A stretch of DNA of 64,000 bases from Phyllostachys edulis (lineage: Eukaryota > Streptophyta > Magnoliopsida > Poales > Poaceae), in the NCBI GenBank assembly GCA_036346405.1, contig CM070551.1, positions 59,352,488 to 59,416,487 of the forward strand. The letters run 5' to 3'. The notes below the pieces were generated by a model. It saw nothing but the letters and a program-made list of their open reading frames with translations. It was not told where the DNA came from and ran no database searches. The position numbers were made by a program, and so were the translations under genes. Below are positions 21,867-33,240 of the stretch, in pieces (positions within the stretch are counted from its first letter, which is position 1; each line of letters begins with the position of its first letter).

Positions 21867-23120
21867 TGAAATGGAGGTCGAACTCCCCAAGTTCTACTGA
21901 CCATTTTTCCATGCGTCCCGCTGCTTCCCTGTTCTAGAGGATAACTCCTAAGGGAAACTCAGACGGCATAATTATCTTGTGCGCCTCAAAATAATGCCGC
22001 AATTTCCTCGAAGACATGAGGAGGGCATATAGAAGTTTTTGGACCTAGGGTTAACGCTCATTAAGCCCGTGCAAAACTTCACTTATATAGTAAACTGGTC
22101 GTTGGACGTTTTCACGTTATACGACTGGTACTGCACTCACTGCCTGTGGCGTGGCAGCTAGATAAATGAAGAGTGTCTTTTCTGGTTTTGAAAAACCAAA
22201 ACAAGAGCACTCGTAAGATACCTTTTGACATCCTCAAAGGCAACGTTTGCCTCTTTTGACCACTCGAAACCTTCGTGCTTCCTTAAAAGTTTGAAGAAAG
22301 GTAGTCATTTTTATCCCAGTCATGTGATGAAATGACTTAAAGCCGCCATGCACCCTTTGAGTTTCTGGACTTCTTTCTTCGTGGTCAGAGGGCGCATTTG
22401 CACGATGGTATTTATCTTTTCGGGATTTGATGGATTCCTCGTGTAGAGACAAGGAATCCAAGCAATTTTCCTGAAGAGACTCATAACACACACTTCTTAG
22501 GATTGAGTTTCAAGTGGTGTTTCTGAGGTTGTCGAATGTTTCTTGCAAGTCGAAAACATGATTAAGTCGCTTGAAGCTTTTTACGACTAGATTGTCAACA
22601 CAGGCTTCCAAATTTCGGCCTAGTTGAGGTCAAAAAGTCGATTGCATCAAGCATTGAAAAGAAGCGCCAGCATTTTTAGACCAAATGGCATTTTAAGATA
22701 ACAAAATATTCCAAATGGAGTAATAAACGCGATCTTTTCTTCATCTTCTAGATACATATTAATCTGATGGTAACCAGAATATGCATCTAGAAAACTTTAT
22801 GTTTCACAACCAGTAGTAGAATCAACCAACTGATCGATACGAGGTAAACGAAAATCATCTTTTGGACAAGCTTTATTGAGATTTGTGAAGTCTACACACA
22901 TACGCCCCTTGCCATTAGACTTCCTAACCATTACAGGGTTGGCCAACCACTCTAGGAGGTCGACTTTTCTTATAAAGACTGCTTTAAGTAGCTTGTCCAA
23001 TTCTGATCTGATAGCATCTTGTCGATCAGGTGCAAATCTCCGTAATTTCTGTTTTACGGGTATCTTGGCAGGCCGTAAAGCTAGTGTGTGCTCGATCACC
23101 TCCCTGGGGACTCCAGGCAT
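21867..23120 (-). pseudogene. Reverse transcriptase domain of Tat pol
   Basis: Starts near MPGVPREVIEHTL (23120). It contains the motifs WLANPVMVRKSNGKGRMCVDF and LNKACPKDDFRLPRIDQLVD, then SFLDAYSGYHQI after a stop near 22797. It continues with the KMPFGLK block and, in the active-site position, CVDN (22591-22602) where YVDD is required. It ends with RKLRHYFEAHKI and GRMEKWSVELGEFD. Loss of the second catalytic Asp alone would abolish polymerase activity, and several stops and frameshifts accompany it. Confidence 0.9.
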
Positions 23121-23452
23121 GTCGGATGCTTGCCATGTGAAGACATCTGCGTTAGCTCGGAGGAAAGTGAGGAGGGTGTCTTCCTATTTGGGGTCAGAAG
23201 TATCCCCGATGCGAACAATCTTTGAGGGCTCCTCTGGATCCAGAGGAACCTCTTTGACTTGGTCGTTCGGCTTTGGGGCTGCTCCTTGCCTTCTTCTCGA
23301 GTTGGTATCTGGCCAACCATCTCGAGGGATCGACGGTCACACGTATGCACCATCTTTTTATCACAGTGAATTCTGATTACTCCTTTGGGACCTAGCATCT
23401 TAAGACATTGATAACCATAATGAGTAGCCATTAAGAATTTTGCCAAAGTTGG

Positions 23453-23851
23453 TCATCCGAGTATGGCATTATATGCCACATAGAAATTGACCACATCAAA
23501 GGAGATTTTCTCTGTCCTGAAATTGCTTAGAGAACCAAATGTTAAAGGAAGAGAAACTTGGCCAATATGTTTGGCCGAAGACCCCGGTACAATACCATGA
23601 AAAGAGTATCGTACCAGTCTTACCTTGGTCCTGGGTACTTGCATCTCATCCAGGGTACTCGTAAACAAGATGTTTAACGAGCTGCCACCATCAACCAACA
23701 CTCGATTTACTTGACAGTTGTTGATGGTGGGTTCGACCATGATCGAAAACTGACCTGGTCGAGTAGAAGGGATCAGACAGTCACTCTTCTCAAAAGAGAT
23801 GGTGACTTCCAACCACTTCGGTCGGTAGCTTATTGACAAGAGGATGGTCAA
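23453..23851 (-). pseudogene. Retropepsin-type aspartic protease of the Tat element
   Basis: An open stretch of 132 codons with VNRVLVDGGSSLNILF, where the catalytic Asp sits in DGGS, as usual for this lineage. Later SFHGIVPGSS and LPLTFGS blocks fit the second half of the fold. The protease would process the Gag-Pol polyprotein. The stretch between this and the RT (23121-23452) is in another frame and has stops. Confidence 0.82.
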
Positions 23852-26210
23852 TGGAGTTTACCTCACGTTCAACAGCCTTAAGCTATAGTTTGGACTCGTA
23901 TGCCGATGATCCCCCATAGATATGCTCGATGGTATGCCTAGGATCTTGGAATGGCATCTCCTCGTCATCGTCCGACTGCTTACGACCACTCGCTTGCCCT
24001 ATCTCCTCGAGGGTAGGAAGTGGTCCTTTGCTGTCGTAATAGTCCTCGAGTTTTCATTGGAAAACCCGGCAGTTGCGAAGGTCATGCCCTTCCTTTTTAT
24101 GGAAAGGACACCACCTATGCTTGTCATTCTTCCGCTCAGGGCGCTTACCTTTGTCTCGATCAGAGTATGGCTTGGAGCCTTCTTTGGAACGATCGACCTG
24201 AGGCTTCTAGCCCTTGATCTTGTTCTTGGACTTCTTGGCCTTCTTATCCTTCTTCTTACCACTTTCGCCTACTTCTTGAGGAATTTTATCACCTCGCTCA
24301 ATAGTATTGTTCCACTCGACTGCTTTAGAAGTGGTCGCATATCGATCGGCCATCTCGAAGAGCTCGGCGACAATGGTAGGAGGATTTAAAGCGATATCCT
24401 CTGTGATTCTTCTACTTCGGACTCCCTGCTTAAAAGCTCTGATGACAGAAGAATCAGAAACTTCAGGTATGGAATTTTGAACCTGACTGAAATGTTAGAT
24501 GAATTGGTGTAGAGTCTCGCGGTCATTTTGTCTCATCCTATTCAGGTCGTCCTCCTTCCCAAGACGATGATAGGTGCCCTGGAAATTTGCAAGTAGGAGG
24601 TCGCAGAGGTGTTTCCATGAATAGATCGACTCAAGTGGTTGATTTAATAACCACGATTGAGCAGATCCCTCAAGCACAGTAGAAAGGTAATTTGCCATTA
24701 CATGCTCTCCTCCTTCTACTGCTCGGACAGCGGTCGTGTAGATCTGAAGAAATTCGATGGGATTTTGAGATCCATCAAACATCTCCATGTTCACTGGTCG
24801 AAACCGAGGTGGCCAGCGAACTGCTTGGAGGTCGGGTGAGAATGCCCGACACCCGGTAATGACTTATTGATGCCTTCTTTGCGGAAAAGAAGGGTTGAGA
24901 TCAAGTGATCATACACAACAATACCCGGTTGTGGGTGGACCCGACCTATGGTAGGTCTCAACCTTACGAGGGAAATACTCCTCGTATTCCATCTGGTGTT
25001 GCAGATTTCTATGTCGGAGTGGTGAACTATCACCTCTCCTGGGAGCTCGTTCATCGGGCATTCAAAGAACTCTTCTCCGACTAGAGTTAAGGTTTAGAGA
25101 GCGACGTGACCTGTTGTCACACCAATCTCCATGCGGTGAGTTGTTCGAACGACTGATAGCTGATGGATTCGTTCCGATACGACTTCTGGGTCGGTGCCGT
25201 TGAGGGTGCTCGAGTCTGGCCATCATGCTTCGAAGCCTTCATGTGATCTCCTCAGCGAAGAGGTCCTAGCCGAGCGTTTGGGCAAGTTCCCGAGATGGGT
25301 TCTCAAGCAGATCGTTGATGCGCTGGAGTTCCTGAGCTTTCTTCGACTAATACTGAACGCACCCAGGCAGATATATCTGAGCCGCAATTCTTCTTTGTCG
25401 GGTTGTCTCAGGATCATCCACATCTGATCCTCTAGTTTGCCTCAATAGAGTGCAATTATTTCGAGGATTTCCCTCATGCTCATTAGAGTGTTGACCCTGT
25501 TCATCACCAGAGGTGTCCTCATCATCACCACGAGTGGTCGCAGTGTGTGATAATTGGGGAGCGTCCTCAGTCCTGTCTCTAGGAGAGAGATCATTATCTG
25601 AGGGAAGGACGAAGACCTTCCGTTGATGATCTCCACTTGCGCTTGAGGCCTCCTCGCTTGAGTAGTCGAAAGACACCGTCTAGCGACTTGGAGCAAGCCC
25701 CTCCAGGAAGGAGAATTCTGGGTTATAACCATCTCCGTCCGTAGGTGAGCCCTGCGAGGGGATGGTCGAACTTGCAGGAAAGCCGTGCTCGACCCCATCC
25801 TCAGTGGGGCTAACTGGAGAGAGATGACCACCAGATGCTGATGAAGCTCCGGAATGATGGCTTCCAGGATTTGCCATGCCAAGTTGGACGGCCTTAGACG
25901 GACTCAGACATTTGGAGGGGGAACCCTCGTCATATTCTGGGTCTACCTTGGAACAGTCCTGATCATAGTCGGATTGACCCTTGCCCTCTGAGGAAACTGG
26001 TCCCTTAGTTGGACGTAACGTTGTGGGGGATAAGGATCCCTCCTCAACTCCATCGGTGTTATAGTCTCCTAGATCTGATAAATGATCTCTGGAGGTGATA
26101 TTACCATCGGATGATTTAATACCCAGCTCGTAGTTGAAGTCAGCAGCCATGTCGATATATACATAATCGGCCAAGTCGAACTAGTTCTCCTCGTTCCACT
26201 CTCCTGCCAT
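23852..26210 (-). pseudogene. gag of the Tat element
   Basis: The start is the ATG at 26210 (MAGEWNEEN), followed by a TAG at codon 10 (26181-26183). An acidic, Ser-rich N-terminal region follows (about 26174-25350), then a basic, Arg-rich part. The capsid domain lies at 24794-24495 (MFDGSQNPIEFLQIYTTAV, SAQSWLLNQP, SWKHLCDLLLANFQGTY). A Lys/Arg-rich nucleocapsid-like segment follows (about 24262-23999). Several frames must be joined, so it is inactive. Confidence 0.8.
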
Positions 26211-26254
26211 GGAAGAGTTGAGAAAAATGAAGGAAAGCTGTTGACCAGAAGCTA

Positions 26255-26272
26255 CCCACAGACGGTGCCAAC
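26255..26272 (-). other. Primer binding site region of the Tat element
   Basis: On the minus strand the LTR end ACATCGACA is followed by GTTGGCACCGTCTGTGG, the arrangement usual in grass Tat elements. The tRNA used is not assigned here. Confidence 0.7.
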
Positions 26273-27010
26273 TGTCGATGTTTTAGAACCGATCTTACGT
26301 AATGATTGTTTGATTCGAGGGGTCTCTAAGACTCAAATTATGCAGAGAGAGTGACATGGGGATTTTTATACAGGTTCAGGCCTTCTCTGGAGAGAATAAC
26401 AACCATACTCCTGTGTGGTTGTATTGAGTATACTGGTTACAGATCAAGAAAAGGACTCAAGTATAATGTCTTGTCCTCCTGATTGCCTCTTTCCTCTACC
26501 GTCTGCTGATTCCGTCCTTTATATAGTACTTGAAGTGGGCGGTGATTTCTCCAGTCCAAAGGGCACCTCAACGCTTCAGATGATGAAGCAGTTACTGGTG
26601 ATTATTACTGAAGTAGTAACGTTCCCACGTCGCCAGGCAGTTATCATCAGGATAGAGAGTTTAATCGTGCAATTATTCCAGAGAATAACAGCGTATACAA
26701 ACTGTTTAGAAGCCCTCATTAATTCTGCCTACTTGTTTACAAGCTCAATAAATTATAGGGTGGTCGTAGCTGACCTAGTCGTAGAAGAACTTATGACCAT
26801 GAGGTAGTCGTAGAAGAACATACAACTATGGGATGGTCGTAGAAGAACTTACGGCCATGAGGTAGTCGTAGAAGAACTTACGACTATGGGGTGGTCGTAG
26901 AAGAACTTACGACCATGAGGTAGTTGTAGAAGGTCTTACATCTCCAGCTTCTCCCTTATGAACATTAAGGGGTATACTCAAGAACCATATGATGGTATTA
27001 TTACCCATAA
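26273..27010 (-). repeat. Tat 5' LTR, truncated in U3
   Basis: Minus-strand LTR ending ACATCGACA at 26273. A TATA box (TATATAAA, minus, about 26516-26526) lies 250 bases from its end. It aligns with the second LTR from 27303 as far as about 27010, where a fragment of another LTR family begins. Confidence 0.85.
26760..26945. repeat. U3 minisatellite with hairpin units, copy 1
   Basis: About six units of 28-30 bases built on GTCGTAGAAGAACTTACGAC. Each unit contains inverted arms GTCGTA and TACGAC, and alternate units differ in the linker (CATGAGGTA or TATGGGGTG). It lies upstream of the TATA box in the direction of element transcription. Confidence 0.9.
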
Positions 27011-27302
27011 TAGGAATTACAGATCATTCGCCTGAGTATGAAACCATTTTGTTCAACCCGGTCAAATTACATCCCTTGCCATGGCACAACAAATTTTAAT
27101 ATAATGGCTACTTGTCATGATTCTATATATCATTAGGTCAAATTAATCATTATAGAACATGTGATCATGATCCCATTGTAACTAAGCATGACTAAGCATA
27201 ACTACATTTTCCCATGTTGGAAATAAAATATGTCCAACTAGAATTATCCTTTTCTATGGTTTCAACGAATACATGGCATTCACAATTTATCAAGGATGCT
27301 GT
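27011..27302 (-). repeat. Fragment of the long-LTR family found at 28900-31987
   Basis: Read on the minus strand it aligns with 30610-30870. Shared blocks are CTCCTTGATAAATTGTGAA, AGTTGGACAT, CAACATGGG, TTATGCTTAG and TTGTGCCATGGCAAGGG. It is trapped between two Tat LTRs. Confidence 0.82.
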
Positions 27303-28570
27303 TGGTGTTTTAGAACCGAACTTATGTAAAGATTGTTTGATTCGGGGGTTCCTCTAGGCTCAAAATCACACAGAGATGGAGACACGGGGATTTTTATATA
27401 GGTTCAGGCCTTCTCCTGGGGGAATAACAACCCTACTCCTCTGTGTATGTATTGAGTATCCTGGATTACAAGATCAAGCCAAAGACTAGAGTATTGTGCT
27501 TCTAATTGGCTTTTTCTCCTCACTGTCCTGATGATCCTGCCTTTTATACAGTCCCCGTAGTGCGTTGTTGAATCTCTAGTATAAAGGTCACCTTAACGCC
27601 CCAGATCGTGGAGCCATTACTGGAGGTTATTACGGGAGCTGTAACGTTCCCACGTCGTCAGGCAATTATCACCATAACAGGGAGTTAAATCGTGTTGTTA
27701 TTACAGAGAATAACAGCGTAATTGATTGCTCTTATCCTTGGATATGGTACAGAACATTCCCTGATCGACTAGGCCCACATGTATGTGAGCCTTATCGACT
27801 AGGGGCTGGTCGTAGAAGAACTTACGACCAGGTGATAGTCGTAGAAGAGCTTACGACCACAAACTGATCGTAGCAGAACTTACGATCATGGTATAGTCGC
27901 AGAAGGGCTTACGACTATCGGGTAGTCGTAGGAGGATTTATGACTATGAGGGTGGTCGTAGAAGGACTTACGACCTCTAGCTTCTCCCTTAGGAATATTA
28001 AGGGGTATACTCAAGAGTTATATGACATCATTATTATCCATAATATGAATTATAAATAAATGATTGAATGAGGATTGTTATATCTTCGTCATCTAGCCCC
28101 CTAGCTTCAAGCGAAAATAACTTACTTGGGAAAGGAGCAATAGATTGTCTTACGACCAGTAAATGGTCGTAGAGAGGTGGTCGAAGGAAAAACTCTTCGA
28201 CTGGAGTTTTATTTGACCAGAAATTGACTTGGTCAAGAAGGTTGTACAGTGACTTACGAGTTACAAGGTGATCGTAGGAGAGCTTACAATCACACAGTAG
28301 TCACAGTACTTTAGTTCGGAAGCAAAACCTTTCCGATCGCTGTTGCATTTGACCAGAGAAAGACTTGGTCAAGAAGGTAATTTCGCTTGAGGTGTAAAGA
28401 CTGACTCGGTTTTCTCGAGCATAGAAATTTAAGAATCCTAATCGTCTCTCACAGACCTGTCTGTTGGAGCTATTCCCGAAGCGTTGGCAACCGTTGGGTC
28501 GCCATGTCTTTAACTCGAGCGTACGGTTATATATATTCAGCGTGGGTGAGAATAAGGTCTTTAACCTTCC
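27303..28570 (-). repeat. Second Tat LTR (3' LTR of another copy, or solo)
   Basis: Starts TGTTGGTGTTTTAGAACCG on the plus strand and aligns with the LTR at 26273, including the TATA box (TGTATAAAAG, minus, 27541-27550) and the minisatellite. Left of it no primer site is present, so it is not the 5' LTR of the gag at 26210. The right border is uncertain. A purine tract on the minus strand (CAATTTGGGGGAAGG, near 28566-28580) suggests the polypurine tract of an element whose internal part lay to the right. Confidence 0.75.
27800..27985. repeat. U3 minisatellite with hairpin units, copy 2
   Basis: Same GTCGTA...TACGAC unit as 26760-26945, about six copies, more diverged. Scattered single units continue to about 28300. 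Confidence 0.88.
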
Positions 28571-28673
28571 CCCAAATTGCTCTCGCTGTTCAAGCTTTTG
28601 AGTTCTCCTCCACCGACCAAATCGAGTCTTCTTCTTCAATCTCCCCAAGTCCAAATCCTCGATCCTTGGGAGA

Positions 28674-28890
28674 AATGGCCAGAGCCGCTTCCTAGTGGGT
28701 CGAATCGGAGATGGACGCGACCAAGATCAGAGCTTTGGATGACTCCAAGAAGATCCCGAAGGAGGAGTTTGTGAAGTGGATCGAGGCCGCTGGGCAGCAT
28801 TGGCCGTCGGGGGAGATTGGGCAAATCCCTATCTTCCAGGCATTCTGTGAGTGTGGTCTTCGATTGCCTACTCATCCTTTTCTCACATTA
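28674..28890 (+). pseudogene. Start of a Transposase_28-type (putative gypsy-type transposon) ORF, antisense to the Tat LTR
   Basis: MDATKIRALDDSKKIPKEEF is followed by VKWIEAAGQHWPSGEIGQ and IPIFQAFCECGLRLPTHPFL. This resembles the N-terminus of the widespread plant proteins annotated as putative gypsy-type transposon (PF04195). Such genes are known as antisense extra ORFs between pol and the 3' LTR of Tat elements. Position and direction fit, because the neighbouring LTR is on the minus strand. The frame is lost after about codon 50, near 28870, where the next LTR family begins. Translation could start at 28711, since the upstream ATG frame (28674) has a stop after six codons. Confidence 0.7.
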
Positions 28891-28899
28891 TCCATTTGG

Positions 28900-31800
28900 T
28901 TTTATTAATTCGCTAAAGCTTAATTTGTAATTTAGAATTTTAAAAGTAGTTTAATTTGAATTAATTAAAACTTCAACTAATTCAAGTTGGTTTAGTTGAG
29001 ATTTGTTGGATTTTAAATTGCTTTTTCCTTTTGCCCTAAGTTAAAAATAATTATTTGCAAAAACTAGAAGCAAAAGTTAAGCTAAAAATATTTTTACTAA
29101 GTTCTAAATAATTCAAGGGATTTCTGTGAATTTTCCTATAATTTTTGGATGGCTTTCACTATTTTCTAAAAAAGCTTTTGCTTTTCTGGTATTTTCTAAA
29201 ATCAAAAATCCTTAAAATCCTTTCCTATTCATCATGGGCCGAATTTCTTCGGCCCATTTCTGCTTTCGCCCGCGTAGCCCATGTCGTCGGCCCACTCGTG
29301 CGCGCGCAGCGCCACCCCCCCCCTTGATCGGCGACCGTCCGATTTGGATCGGACGGCCTGCGTCCCCGCGTCCTTCCCCGCTCGCTCCCTGCTACCGCTA
29401 ACCTCTAGGGACCGCCTGTCAGCCGCCGCCGCCTTGGGTCGTCTTCAACCTCCGGCCGCGCCGCGCCCGTGTCCGCCTCACCGTGATTTTCGCCGAGCCG
29501 CGCCGCTCCCTCGCCATGACCTAGCAGCCTAACCCGTCCCATCCAGTTGCGCCACCCGTCCCTGCCTCCGCCGCGCCCGTGCGCCCCGTTTTCCCCTCTT
29601 CCCCATGCGGTCAAGCCGGACCCCCCCTCGCTTGCCATTAATGGCCGGCGACACCTCTCCTCCTCCTCCTCCTCCAGGCCTCCCCGAGGCCTATAAAAAC
29701 AAGCACCGTGAAGCTCTCCCTCTCCTCTCTCTTTCCCCTCAACCCACTCTCCCTCTCTCGCTGTCCCTTCGCCGGATTTCGCGAAGAAGCGCCGCTAGCC
29801 GTGGAGCTTTCAACCGCACCCACCGCCACCGTCAAGCCTCTCTGGCCGCCATCGCCTACACCACCGGCACCACCTCATCGCGGCGCACCCGGTGTGCACC
29901 TCCCCTTCACCAGAGCCCCGCCGGAACCCCACCGCCGCCTCCGCCGCTTTTCGTCCTCACCGTCGGCCTCCCTTTGCCGCCGTGTCCTCGACACTGCACA
30001 CATCAGCATCCCTATGAGCTCCTCTTCGTGATGGTGCCCTCGCCGGGATTCTTTGGAGCGCCGTGGTCACGGCGACCCTCGGCTCCGTCTTGTTGCCACT
30101 TCAAGCGCACGTGGCGGCCGAGGTGGCGCCACCTCGGCTGGCAAGTGGCGCCACGTCAGCCCTTTCGCTAACGTGTTCCGCCTCACACGCCCGATCGGCC
30201 ACAAGCGACATTTCTCTGATTTTCCGTTGAAAAATAATTCGAAAATCGAAAATCCCTAAATCCATCATTTTATGTGTTTTTCCAACTTCCTTTGGCCATA
30301 ACTTCCTCATTCGAACTCCGATTCGAGTGATTCAAATTTGTAAATTCGTTATCTTCCTATTAGTATTTATTTGGTATTTATTTGGAGTTGTTTTATTTAT
30401 TTAGCTTTGTTCGCACGTATAGATTCTGGTGTTTCGGCGACTTCGCAGACCCGACGACCGAAGCACCTCTACTCTTCAACGAAGGCAAGTTGTAGACCTT
30501 TGATCATATTTAACCTATCTTTATAAAAGTATATTGTTTGATATAAACATGCATTGCGAATTTTATAATAAATGGTTTCGGGAATTAGTTAATTACCTAA
30601 TTGCCATTATGCCTCCTTGATAAATTGTGAACGACATGTATCCTTGAATGACATAAATCCTTAGACACCTTAGGATGGTTAATTATTAGTTGGACATTAT
30701 TGAAACACCAACATGGGTACCGTTTTATGCTTAGCCAATGCTTTTGTTATAAGATAGACTCACGATCACATACTCAAAGAATGATTGAATTTGACTAAAG
30801 GAAATATGGAACTGTGGCGGAGCCACTATTGATAAAAGATGTTGTGCCATGGCAAGGGTTGTCATTGGCTGGGTTGAACGAAAATGATTTATGCTCGGTC
30901 GAGTGGGTGGTGGAAAAGGTGGGTGCCATAACGCACATTTGGAATGCGGAAACGTCTCGTCTGAGCAACCAACTAAGGACTTAACCTTGAACCATTGATC
31001 TGGGTCATTATCGTACAACCACATGTCTAGACTGGGATAGACCTGGCCGACTAATTAGCAATGTTTTGGTTCGGTTCTGTGTTGGTTGGGAATGGTGCAA
31101 GAGGGGGCCCGTAACAGTAACCCCTAAGCAAACAGAACCGAGTCAAAACAGAACTTTGTAAAAGCCTTGTCACGTGCTCTAGACTGCTTACCTACGGTAG
31201 TGAGCAGTGGTATCGACGGATGCCAAACCAACTAGAGAATTCTTGTCTTGTGGGTAAAGTTGTACAATCTCTACAGAGTGTAAAACTATTCGAATAGCTG
31301 TGTCCCCGGTTATGGACATGCCTGGTGATTTCACGCAAGGGGTAGATTTTCTTGAAATATTGGAATGGGTTGGTCGAATCTTGTAGATGGTTGATGGTTG
31401 GGAAGTGAACAGGGTGTTCACTAGTTGTTTCAAAGAAAATTGATTACTTATGTATTAACCTTTTAAATTATGCTTTGCAATCTAATTACTGTATTTACTG
31501 TTAATATTGCTTTCTGCAAAATAGCCACAAAGCTATCCTTGTCAAACCTTGCATGAATATTACTTGCATACATTTCCCTGCGTAGCTGAGTACATTCCAA
31601 GTACTCACGGCTTCATGCCCTCTGGTTGATCAGTCGCTGAAGAAGGACCAGTAAGCACCGAGTTCTACGAAGAAGACTTCTTTGAAGACTTTGCGAATTA
31701 GGTTGCATCCTTCACTCGATTGCCTGTGGGCATATTGGGTGACCTCCACCGGATGTTTGGTTTCCGCTGCAAGCTATCTTTTGTTGCTAAGCCCTGTGTG

Positions 31801-31987
31801 GCAAACGTTGTAAGACTTGACCATAAGGTCTCTTTTGCTAAATAATATTAATTTGTCTGCTTCATCTATAGTTTGGTGTACGGTTTTGATTACACCAATG
31901 TTGCAACTGTGTGCACTAGCTACTGATCCAGGGAATAGTGCAGATATACACAGAGGGTCCTGGATCCGGAGATCCGGGATCCCTACA
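28900..31987 (+). repeat. Long LTR (about 3.1 kb), plus orientation
   Basis: An A/T-rich U3, a GC-rich block, a TATA box (29692-29698) and a pyrimidine- and GC-rich leader (29700-30170). Then comes a conserved downstream part with GGTGTTTCGGCGACTTCGC, GAAGGCAAGTTGTAGACC and GTACTCACGG, ending GTGTGCACTAGC...CCCTACA at 31987. Its end aligns with the reverse complement of the LTR ends at 60623 and 44553, identifying one long-LTR superfamily. No primer binding site follows, so it is probably solo. The left border is uncertain. Short proline-rich frames in the leader (29281-30171) are not genes. Confidence 0.65.
29692..29698 (+). promoter_or_regulatory. TATA box of the long LTR
   Basis: GGCCTATAAAAACAAGC precedes a pyrimidine-rich leader (CTCTCCCTCTCC), the usual arrangement at an LTR transcription start. 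Confidence 0.6.
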
Positions 31988-32069
31988 AGCTACCACCGCA
32001 ACGGTGAATTTCTACCTTGCCCAACCGCGTCACATCGTGTTCTCGATGCCGAAGAACACACCCTCAATT
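31988..32069 (+). other. Short spacer between two LTR copies
   Basis: No feature recognised. Confidence 0.4.
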
Positions 32070-33240
32070 AATTTCACTTTTTTCTGCAGAGGTTCGCCAG
32101 AATTAGGCCATTTTCTTTGCCTCCAGCCAAGCCGTCGCCACCACCGAATTCGTCGCCCTTGGTGAGGTTCTCCTCAATTACTCTCGCTCGTAGAACCACC
32201 TCGACCCCCTCTTTATATCCCCCATCTTATTTCCTTTGTTGTGTCACCGTGGAACGCCGCTGTCGTCGGCCCTGTCTTCTCTAGCGCTAGCCGCCGCCGT
32301 CCCGCCTCCTCGAACCACCTCTGGCTCCCCCATTTGTCTCTGCGTGTTCCCCGTGCCGCCGCCATGCCTATGCGCATGTCTCCCCTTCCTCACCGGCACC
32401 ATGTGCTCGTGCGCTCGAGCCGCCCTACTCGCCGCCACTACCACCGCCATGCACCGCCACCTCCCATTGCCTCTAGGAGGTCGCACTGCCCCATTTTGGC
32501 CATCTTCAACCGCTGCCACGTCGTTGCTTGCTGCCTTCGCTGAGCGCCCGAGCCGATGTCCGCTCCCTTGTGTCCTCCTCGGTTTTTCTCCTTGCTTTCT
32601 CCTTCTCTCACTAACAGTGGTCCCCACCTATCATTCTCTCCCTCTCTATCTCTCTGAATAGAAATTGGACCGAAATGTCAGATCATTTTGATTAAATCAT
32701 TTATTTTCGAAAAAGGAATCTCTTTCTCAATTTCCAGGACTTCCCGATCCAGCAAACTTCCAAATGTTCGATGTCTTTCATACGAACTGTGATTCAGTTG
32801 ATTCTTCTTCCTAAATTCACCTAAATTCAATATCTTTATATAAGTACTAATTTTTTAATTTTTGTATTTTATTTTATTTTCTGTTATTTATTTATCTCAT
32901 TTCGCGCATGTAGAGTTCGACGCCGCCGAAGTAAGTTTGGACCAACCGGACGCAATAACCCGAACCGTCGATGAAGGCAAGTTTCCTTTGATTATGTTGT
33001 ACCTATGTGTTTGAAATCTTGTTTTAAATTTCAAAATTACTATGCATTGCTATTTACATAAAATGATAAGTTCAAATCTTAGGAGTGTTAGTTAATCCTA
33101 ATTTGATTATACCTCCATTTGATGTTGTTATTCTTGAATCATTGTCACCCTAGTACATAAAATCCTCAGTAATGATTACATTACTGTCAGATAATGGGAA
33201 TACAATATTGCAGAATTACATGAATACAATGAAGGACATC
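32070..33240 (+). repeat. Second, diverged copy of the long LTR, truncated
   Basis: A TATA-like box (CTTTATATCCCC, about 32209-32220) is followed by a GC-rich leader. An A/T-rich part and GTAGAGTTCGACGCCGCCGAAG...GATGAAGGCAAGTTTCC (about 32912-32990) then align with 30420-30500 of the first copy. TATGCATTGC and CCTAATTTGATTATACCTCC continue the match to about 33130. The 3' end is missing. Confidence 0.6.

Larger units (their letters stand above)
20848..26272 (-). mobile_element. Tat-lineage Ty3/gypsy retrotransposon, 5' two-thirds, inactive
   Basis: Read on the minus strand the order is LTR end (26273), primer site, gag, protease, reverse transcriptase and RNase H. It is then cut at 20848 by the LARD LTR, so integrase is missing. 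The DGGSSLNILF protease and the MPGVPRE...RPVKQ-like RT entry are typical of the grass Tat/RIRE2-like group. Many in-frame stops and shifts are present, plus a foreign plus-strand fragment inside it (about 21432-21866). Confidence 0.9.

Noticed and set aside
23999..24389. Plus-strand 155-codon frame (23922-24389)
   Set aside because: It overlaps the Tat gag nucleocapsid-like region on the minus strand, which has the better match. It is a shadow frame.
26760..27985. CRISPR-like spacing of the GTCGTAGAAGAACTTACGAC units
   Set aside because: This is eukaryotic LTR U3. Units are only 28-30 bases with no unique spacers, the linkers are repetitive and there are no cas genes.
29281..30171. Long proline/serine-rich frames in GC-rich DNA (83, 188 and 107 codons)
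   Set aside because: They lie in the pyrimidine-rich leader after an LTR TATA box, overlap in several frames and show no domain. Composition explains them.
32236..32661. 141-codon plus-strand frame
   Set aside because: It is in the GC-rich leader of the second long LTR, has overlapping frames on both strands and no recognisable motif.
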